This document shows positions 1 through 5,176 of a DNA stretch of 8,254 nt, piece after piece. The notes beneath the pieces are model-generated. The model was given only the letters and a program-made list of their open reading frames with translations. It searched no databases and had not been told where the DNA came from. The stretch is from an uncultured Spirochaetaceae bacterium (GTDB taxonomy: Bacteria; Spirochaetota; Spirochaetia; Treponematales; Treponemataceae), in the NCBI GenBank assembly GCA_937875245.1, contig CALNCH010000024.1:1-8254 (forward strand), read 5' to 3'. Each line of letters begins with the position of its first letter. Positions within the stretch are counted from its first letter, which is position 1. Both the position numbers and the translations under genes were made by a program.

Positions 1-1496
1 TTCGATCCAGTGACTGCCATACGAATAGGCATCATAAAATCACCAAGTTTAATACCTAATTTTTCTGCATATTCTTTTGCTAAGTTTTCTTGTGCTTCAT
101 GATCTAAACTAGGTAAAGCTCTAATAAAATCAATAGAGGTCAGCAACACTTCTTTTGTTTTTGTAGCATCTAATTTTTTAGGAATAATCTGGTCTTCTGG
201 TGGTACTGCTACGTTTTTAAACAAAAAGCTTACCATCTCTGCGGCATCAGTTAAATAATGCAATCGTTCTTTAATTAAAGGCATGAGAGCCATAAGTTTT
301 TCACGAATTTCAGCATCAGATAAATTATCTGCGCCTTCAGCCAAAGCAGCTGGTGCAATACAAAGATTACCCTTTTCATCGTAAGCTATTCCAGAATATT
401 CAGGACCAACTTTTGGGGCAGGAAACTGTTCACTCACATTACAAGGAAGAGCTGCATCTCCTGTTCCAGTAATAAAGGGAAGTACTCGTTTAAGTAATTC
501 TTCATCACTCATAAGACGCATATACTGGCCGTTAAACCATTCCAATTTCTTGTAATCGAAAACAGCCCCTGCCTTATTTAAGTGTTCAATTTTGAAAAGT
601 TTTTCAAGATCTTCCATAGGATACATATCTCGACCATCTTCGTAAGAACAACCTAACATAGCTACATAATTTACTAAGGCTTCAGGAATATAACCTCTAG
701 CTCTGAATTCGTTAACACTAGTTGCCCCATGTCGTTTTGATAACTTTTGACCATCGGAACCATTTACCATTGGTAAGTGACAAAACTCTGGATGTTCCCA
801 GCCAAAAGCACGATACATCTGTACGTGTAATGGAGTTGAAGGAATCCATTCTTGAGCACGCATAACATGGGTTATTTTCATAAAATGATCATCAACAATA
901 TTGGCCAAGTGATAAGTTGGAAATCCATCGCTTTTTAATAAGACTGGATCAGGACTGATATCTTCATTTTTCCATTCAATATCACCTAATAAAGCATCAT
1001 GAAAACGAGTTACTCCTTCCATGGGTACTTTTAAACGAATAACATAAGGTTTACCAGAGTCTAAATTTTCTTGTACTTCTTCTGGAGTTAAGTGGCGGCA
1101 ATTTCTGTCATACCCTGGAGGCATCTTGTTTTTTGTTTGAAGAGCACGAATACGATCAAGGCGTTCTGCATCACAGAAACAGTAGTAGGCTTCACCTTTT
1201 GCTACCAGTTCCATGGCATATTTCTTATACAAGTCAAAACGTTCTGATTGAACATAAGGACCATATTCTCCACCTTTTGGTCCACCTTCATCCCACTGAA
1301 TATTCAACCAATCCAATGTGTCGTATAAATTCTGTACATATTCTTCACCGTAACGAGTACGATCCGTATCTTCCAAACGAAGGATAAATTTGCCACCATT
1401 TGCACGTGCAAACAGATAATTAAACAAGGCGGTACGAACACCACCAATATGCTGCATTCCTGTTGGGGAAGGTGCATATCGAACACGAACTTCCAT
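1..1496 (-). CDS. gltX: Glutamyl-tRNA synthetase, 3' end cut by window edge
   Basis: This gene ligates glutamate to tRNA-Glu in the cytoplasm as a class Ic synthetase. I read 498 codons from ATG at 1496, and the frame is still open at base 1. Visible motifs are the N-terminal RYAPSPTG segment, the HIGH-type signature HIGG at residues 16-19, a zinc-site pattern C106-x-C108...C133-x-H135 with the same spacing as the E. coli enzyme, and the KLSKR loop at residues 251-255. The last visible residues, MAVTGS, match the conserved anticodon-binding domain, so perhaps 30-50 residues are missing beyond the window. The start is supported by GAGGT five bases upstream and by the family's usual beginning just before RYAPSPTG. 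It is divergent from pulA. The family is certain. Whether the enzyme is discriminating for tRNA-Glu or also charges tRNA-Gln cannot be told from this sequence. Confidence 0.97.
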   Translation of the reverse strand, partial: MEVRVRYAPSPTGMQHIGGVRTALFNYLFARANGGKFILRLEDTDRTRYGEEYVQNLYDTLDWLNIQWDEGGPKGGEYGPYVQSERFDLYKKYAMELVAKGEAYYCFCDAERLDRIRALQTKNKMPPGYDRNCRHLTPEEVQENLDSGKPYVIRLKVPMEGVTRFHDALLGDIEWKNEDISPDPVLLKSDGFPTYHLANIVDDHFMKITHVMRAQEWIPSTPLHVQMYRAFGWEHPEFCHLPMVNGSDGQKLSKRHGATSVNEFRARGYIPEALVNYVAMLGCSYEDGRDMYPMEDLEKLFKIEHLNKAGAVFDYKKLEWFNGQYMRLMSDEELLKRVLPFITGTGDAALPCNVSEQFPAPKVGPEYSGIAYDEKGNLCIAPAALAEGADNLSDAEIREKLMALMPLIKERLHYLTDAAEMVSFLFKNVAVPPEDQIIPKKLDATKTKEVLLTSIDFIRALPSLDHEAQENLAKEYAEKLGIKLGDFMMPIRMAVTGS

Positions 1497-1501
1497 ATAA
1501 T

Positions 1502-1506
1502 ACCTC
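1502..1506 (-). promoter_or_regulatory. gltX ribosome binding site
   Basis: On the minus strand GAGGT lies five bases before the ATG at 1496 and fixes the gltX start. Confidence 0.75.
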
Positions 1507-1525
1507 AAAAATTGTAAAAAATTGG

Positions 1526-1541
1526 ACAGACAAAGGTCTGT
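1526..1541 (-). other. Small hairpin in gltX 5' leader
   Basis: This is a perfect 6-bp inverted repeat (ACAGAC / GTCTGT) with a 4-base loop, lying 30 bases before the gltX start in the predicted transcript. In the minus-strand reading it is followed by CCAATTTTTT, which is faintly terminator-like, but the stem is short and the T-run is displaced. It may be a weak regulatory hairpin or chance. I recognise no riboswitch or T-box here. Confidence 0.35.
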
Positions 1542-1602
1542 AAAAAGACATGAGTAACATTTCCCCACTCAGACGAGGGTAACTGTAACCAGTACAAAAT
1601 TG

Positions 1603-1631
1603 AGTATAGTGTTTTTACCTTGTTTGGTAAA
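1603..1631 (-). promoter_or_regulatory. Predicted gltX promoter
   Basis: On the minus strand TTTACC (1626-1631) and TATACT (1603-1608) are separated by 17 bases. They match the sigma-70 consensus at four of six and five of six positions. Transcription would start near 1596, giving a leader of about 100 bases before gltX. The -35 box lies within an 18-bp dyad, which suggests possible repressor control. Confidence 0.5.
1614..1631. promoter_or_regulatory. Perfect dyad between gltX and pulA, candidate operator
   Basis: TTTACC and GGTAAA flank the 6-base spacer TTGTTT as a perfect inverted repeat. The right arm coincides with the predicted gltX -35 box, and the element ends 25 bases before the predicted pulA -35. 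A dimeric regulator bound here could affect either divergent gene. The regulator is unknown and none is encoded in the window. Confidence 0.35.
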
Positions 1632-1656
1632 GTAATCTATCAAAATCTAAAAAAGT

Positions 1657-1685
1657 TTGACACCTATAAAAAATCGTGAGATACT
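1657..1685 (+). promoter_or_regulatory. Predicted pulA promoter
   Basis: A perfect TTGACA -35 box (1657-1662) is followed after 17 bases by GATACT (1680-1685), four of six matches to the -10 consensus. Start would fall near 1692, leaving an untranslated leader of about 78 bases. The surrounding sequence is very AT-rich, and I see no better -10 at acceptable spacing. Confidence 0.55.
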
Positions 1686-1698
1686 ATTTTAATTATAT

Positions 1699-1722
1699 AA
1701 ACCGTTTTAGTTAATCGGTTAA
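1699..1722. promoter_or_regulatory. Two imperfect palindromes in pulA leader, candidate operators
   Basis: AAACCGTTTT (1699-1708) and TTAATCGGTTAA (1711-1722) are near-palindromes, each with a central CG and A/T-rich arms, lying just downstream of the predicted pulA start point. This shape resembles operators of LacI-family sugar regulators, which often control alpha-glucan genes. The outer parts (AACCG / CGGTT) can also pair as a weak RNA hairpin. The assignment is speculative. Confidence 0.25.
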
Positions 1723-1759
1723 TTAATATAGAAGAAGTGTTTTTACTAATGAATACTTC

Positions 1760-1765
1760 AGGAGG
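1760..1765 (+). promoter_or_regulatory. pulA ribosome binding site that decides the start
   Basis: AGGAGG lies four bases before the ATG at 1770. It favours that start over the in-frame ATG at 1737, which has no such site and would place 11 extra residues before the signal peptide. Confidence 0.85.
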
Positions 1766-1769
1766 AAAA

Positions 1770-4526
1770 ATGAAAAAAAGAATTTCTGCTTTATGTTTTT
1801 GTTTAGCACTTATGTGTTCCCTTTTTGCACAAACAGGAAAAAAAGTTGAACCAGGTTATTGGGATAGTAAGGCTAACGACGATTTAGAAAAAGCTATTCA
1901 AGTAAAAAACAAATTACAAATTGCAGATGATGAATTTGCTATTTTGTATGTTCGTAAAGACAAGAGCTATGACAGTTGGGCTCTTTGGATATGGCCTAAA
2001 ACCGGTGGAGACGGCAGCATATTATTCCCTTACTCTCAAGATTGGAAAGTAGAAGATGGCATTGGATATATGAGATTCAAACTTGACGGTTCTACTACTG
2101 GTGGAAACAAAATTGTGGATGCTGAGGGCAATTGTGGTTTAATCGTTCGTAAAGACGAAGGATGGACTAAAGATGGTGATGCAGACCGATTTTGGAACGT
2201 AAATGTTGCAAATGCTTGTATTGTTTTTCAAGGAGACTCTGAAACATACAGTGCAGGTGCTTACAAACCAAAAATTGCCACTGCTACTGTAACAGATGCT
2301 ACAACCCTTACTGTTGTTTTAAGTCATAATTACGGTCTTGACACAAAACAAGGTAACTCAGGTTTCCTCGTAATGGATAAAGTTTCTGGAAAAGAATTAA
2401 ATGTTATTGATGCAGTAAATGCAAACCAAGACAGAGAATTTAACTATGCTCGACGTGTTACAATAAGTTTAGCAGAACCTATTTCACCTTCCTCTTCTTT
2501 AGTAATTTCTCATCCAGTATTTGAAGCACCTAAAGATATTGATATGGCTGAATATGCATGGAAATCAGTTCAAGGTACATTACCAAGTGAAAACACTGAA
2601 CTTGGAATGAACTATGACTCTAAAACTGGAAAAGCAGTATTTAATTTATGGGCTCCTACTAGTTCTCAAGCCGTTCTAAACCTTTACAAGGATTATAAAT
2701 CAGCTACTCCTGATAAATCATACCCACTCACCTTTGATAAAAACTCTGGTGTATGGTCTTGCACCTTTACAGACGCTGTTCATGGTTGGTTCTATGACAT
2801 CGAAATCACCAATGCCTTAGGTACAAACAAAGCTTTGGATCCTTATGCAAAATCAATGGCAGCCTATCGTAACCAAGGTGGTTCTGGTCGTGCTGCTATA
2901 GTTGATTTAAATAGCCCAGAAGCACAACCAGAAGGTGGATGGACAACAGATTATGTTTCACTGGCACAAAGAGAAGATGCTATTATTTATGAAGTATCAG
3001 TTCGAGATTTTACAATTGCACCAGATGCAAATGTAAAAAATATACCAGGTACTTATAAAGCATTTATTGAAAAGCTTCCTTATCTTAAAGAATTAGGAAT
3101 TACTCATATTCAATTAATGCCAGTATTAAACTTTTACTTTACAGACGAAACAAATCAGGATTATGAAGATTCAGGAACAGCAAATAATAACAATTACAAC
3201 TGGGGTTATGATCCTCATAACTACTTCACTCCAGAAGGTTGGTATGCAAGTAATCCAGAAGATCCTTTTTCCCGTATTTCTGAATTAAAAACTTTGATAA
3301 ACGAAGCTCATAAATTAGGTATAGGTGTTCTTCTTGATGTTGTATATAACCATATGGCTAATACATCTTTCTTAGATCAAATTGTTCCAGGTTATTTTTT
3401 CCGTACAAAGAATGGTGCATTAACTTCAAACTCAGGTTGTGGTAATGACATTGCATCTGAACGTGATATGGCTCGCCGATTAATTGTTGATTCAACCCGT
3501 TATTGGGTAGAGGAATATAAAGTTGACGGTTTCCGTTTTGACTTAATGGGACTAACAGATTCTGAAACAATGCTTATAACATATAATAATTGCGCTACTA
3601 TAAATAAAGATACCTTATTTATTGGTGAGGGATGGAAAATGTATAATGGACCATCTGACACAGTTGCCTTAGACCAAAAATATATGGTTAAAACAGATAG
3701 TATTGCAGTATTTAATGATGAGTTCCGAGATGCTGTAAAAGCAGGCGGATACAATGAGCAGGGACAGGGATTTATCACAAAAAGCTTCCCAGGGACTCTT
3801 TCATTCTTCAATAATATTATTGGCCAACCTATGATTAATTATCGTGCTGACGATCCAGGAGATAACGTTCAGTATATTGTTGCCCATGACGGTTTAACAT
3901 TACATGACAGTGTGGTACACAATGCTAAGTTAAATGAATCAACATCAAAAGGTAAGGCAGAAATAATCAGACGAATTAAAATGGGTAACTTCCTTGCTCT
4001 TACTTCTCAAGGTATTGCATTTGTCCATGCTGGACAAGAAAAAGGCCGTTCAAAACCGGGAGAATTCGCAACAACTGAAAAAATTGGAAATTTTGTACGA
4101 AACAGTTATGATTCAGCTGATAATGTAAACCAGATTTTTTGGAATATTGATGCAGATTATAAAAATCTTCAAGATTACACCAAAGGCTTAATTGCATTAC
4201 GCAAAGCAAGCACTACCTTCAGATTGGGCTCAATGGCTGTTGTAAACGAAAAGATTACACTTCTTGAAGATGCAATTAATAACAATCCTGCAATTATGGC
4301 ATACAAAATTTCTGATGTTGAAGGCTACGATTGGTATGTTGTTATGAATGCTGGAGAAAAATCAGCAACTGTAAAATTTGCAGATACTGTTAAAAAAGCA
4401 GAAGTATTAGTTGATGCAAAACAAGCAGGAACTACTCCAATTGCAAAACCAGAGGGCGTTAAACTTTCATCAAAATCAGTAAAATTGGATGCTTTAACCG
4501 CGACAATTTTCCGTGTAAAAAAATAA
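1770..4526 (+). CDS. pulA: Exported type I pullulanase (GH13 alpha-1,6-debranching enzyme)
   Basis: The 918-residue protein should hydrolyse alpha-1,6 branches of pullulan, amylopectin or glycogen outside the cytoplasm. Residues 1-20 form a signal peptide (KKR, hydrophobic core, likely cleavage after LFA before QTG). Its Cys residues do not make a good lipobox. Residues about 30-165 resemble a CBM41 starch-binding module, with aromatic residues W70, W73 and W75. Residues about 170-270 form a linker beta-domain, and about 281-370 a CBM48-like module. The catalytic barrel runs from about 400 to 815. It carries the pullulanase signature YNWGYDP (476-482), DVVYNH (523-528), the nucleophile D591 in GFRFD, the acid/base E620 in GEGW, and H706-D707 in region IV. 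There D707 is followed by Gly, as in isoamylases, rather than the Asn usual in pullulanases. A C-terminal beta domain follows. The gene appears monocistronic, ending at the terminator at 4674-4710. Family confidence is high; substrate preference is inferred. Confidence 0.93.
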   Translation: MKKRISALCFCLALMCSLFAQTGKKVEPGYWDSKANDDLEKAIQVKNKLQIADDEFAILYVRKDKSYDSWALWIWPKTGGDGSILFPYSQDWKVEDGIGYMRFKLDGSTTGGNKIVDAEGNCGLIVRKDEGWTKDGDADRFWNVNVANACIVFQGDSETYSAGAYKPKIATATVTDATTLTVVLSHNYGLDTKQGNSGFLVMDKVSGKELNVIDAVNANQDREFNYARRVTISLAEPISPSSSLVISHPVFEAPKDIDMAEYAWKSVQGTLPSENTELGMNYDSKTGKAVFNLWAPTSSQAVLNLYKDYKSATPDKSYPLTFDKNSGVWSCTFTDAVHGWFYDIEITNALGTNKALDPYAKSMAAYRNQGGSGRAAIVDLNSPEAQPEGGWTTDYVSLAQREDAIIYEVSVRDFTIAPDANVKNIPGTYKAFIEKLPYLKELGITHIQLMPVLNFYFTDETNQDYEDSGTANNNNYNWGYDPHNYFTPEGWYASNPEDPFSRISELKTLINEAHKLGIGVLLDVVYNHMANTSFLDQIVPGYFFRTKNGALTSNSGCGNDIASERDMARRLIVDSTRYWVEEYKVDGFRFDLMGLTDSETMLITYNNCATINKDTLFIGEGWKMYNGPSDTVALDQKYMVKTDSIAVFNDEFRDAVKAGGYNEQGQGFITKSFPGTLSFFNNIIGQPMINYRADDPGDNVQYIVAHDGLTLHDSVVHNAKLNESTSKGKAEIIRRIKMGNFLALTSQGIAFVHAGQEKGRSKPGEFATTEKIGNFVRNSYDSADNVNQIFWNIDADYKNLQDYTKGLIALRKASTTFRLGSMAVVNEKITLLEDAINNNPAIMAYKISDVEGYDWYVVMNAGEKSATVKFADTVKKAEVLVDAKQAGTTPIAKPEGVKLSSKSVKLDALTATIFRVKK

Positions 4527-4547
4527 ATTTTTTTGTAACCTTTATTT

Positions 4548-4665
4548 GGGAGAGTGGTTGTTATAGTGTAAAGCAACAGCAATAGTGCCGAAAGGCATAG
4601 AACAGAAAGATTTTTTTTTAGGAAGACCAACACTTCTTGAATCTTTTTGTGACCTCCTCCTCTCC
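4548..4665 (+). other. pulA 3' untranslated region with possible RNA structure
   Basis: No gene is seen between pulA and its terminator. The stretch has a hairpin with a GNRA-type loop (TGCC GAAA GGCA, 4586-4597). A possible closing helix pairs GGAGAG (4549-4554) with CTCTCC (4660-4665), and inside it AGTG-(G)-TTG can pair with CAA-CACT with one bulged base. The downstream strand includes CCTCCTCC, complementary to Shine-Dalgarno sequences including that of pulA. It does not match the consensus of any riboswitch, SRP RNA, 6S RNA or RNase P RNA that I know. It may be only a 3' untranslated region. Confidence 0.25.
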
Positions 4666-4673
4666 TTTTTTTT

Positions 4674-4710
4674 AATCGGCTTTGGAAGTTTTCCAGAGCC
4701 GATTTTTTTT
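4674..4710 (+). terminator. Strong intrinsic terminator after pulA
   Basis: Arms 4674-4687 and 4691-4704 form a 14-bp stem with one G-T pair and a 3-base loop, and T residues run through 4710. It separates pulA from the leuA control region. There is no T-run in the opposite orientation, so it acts on the plus strand only. Confidence 0.9.
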
Positions 4711-4763
4711 ATAGCGAAATACATATATACTACATTTTTACAGTATATTTTTATTTTTTTTAC

Positions 4764-4792
4764 TTGACACTCAAATATAATATTCATATAAT
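4764..4792 (+). promoter_or_regulatory. Consensus sigma-70 promoter for leader and leuA
   Basis: TTGACA (4764-4769) and TATAAT (4787-4792) are both exact consensus and are separated by the ideal 17 bases. The start point should fall at 4797-4800, so the transcript begins at or within about three bases of the leader peptide ATG (4800). So strong a promoter fits a gene controlled mainly by downstream attenuation. Confidence 0.9.
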
Positions 4793-4799
4793 CCTAGTT

Positions 4800-4871
4800 A
4801 TGAATTACAAATCACAGCTACTACTACTATCAATCTTCTCTTCATGCCGACAAAGCAATGGTGCTGTGTAA
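4800..4871 (+). CDS. leuL: Leucine leader peptide (attenuator control peptide), 23 residues
   Basis: The short reading frame ATG...TAA encodes MNYKSQ, then four consecutive leucines (residues 7-10, all CTA codons, 4818-4829), then SIFSSCRQSNGAV. It lies between a consensus promoter and a terminator upstream of leuA, the classical arrangement for ribosome-mediated attenuation. Scarce charged Leu-tRNA would stall the ribosome on the CTA run. CACAGC (4813-4818), immediately before the Leu codons, pairs with GCTGTG (4863-4868) near the stop, and AATTA (4803-4807) pairs with TAATT (4869-4873). A ribosome stalled on the Leu codons would therefore disrupt this protective stem. No Shine-Dalgarno sequence is possible because the predicted transcript starts almost at the ATG, so translation is probably leaderless. 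The peptide itself probably has no function. It is named by analogy with enterobacterial leuL; the sequences outside the Leu run are not alike. Confidence 0.85.
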   Translation: MNYKSQLLLLSIFSSCRQSNGAV

Positions 4872-4891
4872 TTCTTAGTAAGTACATAACA

Positions 4892-4926
4892 AGCCTGCTG
4901 CCTAATCGGTAGCAGGCTTTTTTTTT
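4892..4926 (+). terminator. leuA attenuator terminator
   Basis: AGCCTGCT (4892-4899) pairs with AGCAGGCT (4911-4918), extended inward by one G-T and two C-G pairs around a 5-base loop, and nine T residues follow (4918-4926). It starts 20 bases after the leader peptide stop. A candidate antiterminator pairs AGCA and GGT (4854-4862, two-base bulge) with GCCTGCT (4893-4899), overlapping the end of the leader frame. That alternative is only about seven base pairs and less certain than the terminator. Confidence 0.9.
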
Positions 4927-4947
4927 GTTATCACCATAGATAACAAA
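4924..4947 (+). other. Hairpin overlapping the attenuator T-run
   Basis: TTTGTTATC (4924-4932) and GATAACAAA (4939-4947) form a perfect 9-bp stem with a 6-base loop. It begins within the last three T residues of the attenuator and ends where the palindrome array begins. It could form only in read-through transcripts, perhaps protecting them, or it may be the first member of the array. Confidence 0.5.
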
Positions 4948-5041
4948 CCGCTAACAGGGAGTTTTAATACTTTGTACTAAAAAGTACAAAGTATTCGCGA
5001 GTTTGCGTTGCAAACTCTTGATTTTGGGCATCCATGCCCAA
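4948..5041 (+). repeat. Palindrome-array unit 1
   Basis: This first copy of a composite repeat is made of four short palindromes in order. H1 is CCGC TAAC AGGG (4948-4959, poorly paired). H2 is a 13-bp stem with an AAAA loop (4966-4995, core TTTGTAC). H3 is GAGTTTGC GTT GCAAACTC (4999-5017). H4 is TTGGGCA TCCA TGCCCAA (5024-5041). It lies in the leuA leader after the attenuator. The unit lacks the AAGGAGA stretch found in the next two copies. No protein is encoded. In RNA it would fold as a row of hairpins. Confidence 0.85.
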
Positions 5042-5146
5042 CCGCTAACGCGGAGTTTTAAGGAGAGTCGATAATTTGTACTTCCTTGTACAAATTATCT
5101 TACGAGTTTGCGTTGCAAACTCATTATCTTGGGCATCCATGCCCAA
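5042..5146 (+). repeat. Palindrome-array unit 2
   Basis: This second copy keeps the order of unit 1. H1 is CCGC TAAC GCGG (5042-5053, perfect), followed by AGTTTTAAGGAGA. H2 is a 12-bp stem with loop TTCCTT (5070-5099). H3 (5104-5122) and H4 (5129-5146) are identical to those of unit 1, each pair being separated by a 6-base spacer of different sequence. H2 differs in many positions from unit 1, yet both arms changed together so that pairing is kept. It contains a Shine-Dalgarno-like AAGGAG with no usable start codon behind it. Confidence 0.85.
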
Positions 5147-5176
5147 CCCTTAACAGGGAGTTTATAAGGAGAAGAT
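5147..5176 (+). repeat. Palindrome-array unit 3, partial, reaching the leuA start
   Basis: The third copy holds only H1 (CCCT TAAC AGGG, 5147-5158, perfect) and the following AGTTTATAAGGAGA stretch. The leuA ATG comes where H2 would begin. The leuA ribosome binding site is therefore part of the repeat, so the array probably grew from, or inserted beside, the leuA translation start region. Confidence 0.75.
5166..5171 (+). promoter_or_regulatory. leuA ribosome binding site
   Basis: AAGGAG lies five bases before the ATG at 5177. A matching AAGGAG occurs at 5060-5065 in array unit 2, without a reading frame behind it. A small hairpin (H1 of unit 3) ends eight bases before this site. Confidence 0.85.

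Noticed and set aside
1133..1387. 84-codon plus-strand frame
   Set aside because: It lies wholly opposite gltX, which has clear conserved motifs; composition and product are unlike any protein family.
1737..1769. Upstream ATG for pulA at 1737
   Set aside because: It would put 11 residues before a good signal peptide. The strong AGGAGG just before 1770 marks the real start.
1783..1829. Lipoprotein signal in PulA
   Set aside because: Cys residues occur in the signal region, but none has a small residue at -1 with a proper lipobox. LFA-QTG fits signal peptidase I better, although spirochaete lipoboxes are loose.
4548..4665. Glycine riboswitch, suggested by GGGAGAG and GCCGAAAGG
   Set aside because: The conserved CTCTCAGG...AAAAGGAC part is missing and no glycine gene follows.
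4542..4787. Small frames on both strands (plus 4585-4767, minus 4542-4787 and 4325-4633)
   Set aside because: They run through the terminator stem and poly-T tracts, lack convincing ribosome binding sites and encode low-complexity Phe/Lys-rich sequence.
4948..5146. CRISPR array
   Set aside because: The repeats are palindromic and composite, the intervening sequences are only a few bases long, and there are just two full units with no cas genes.
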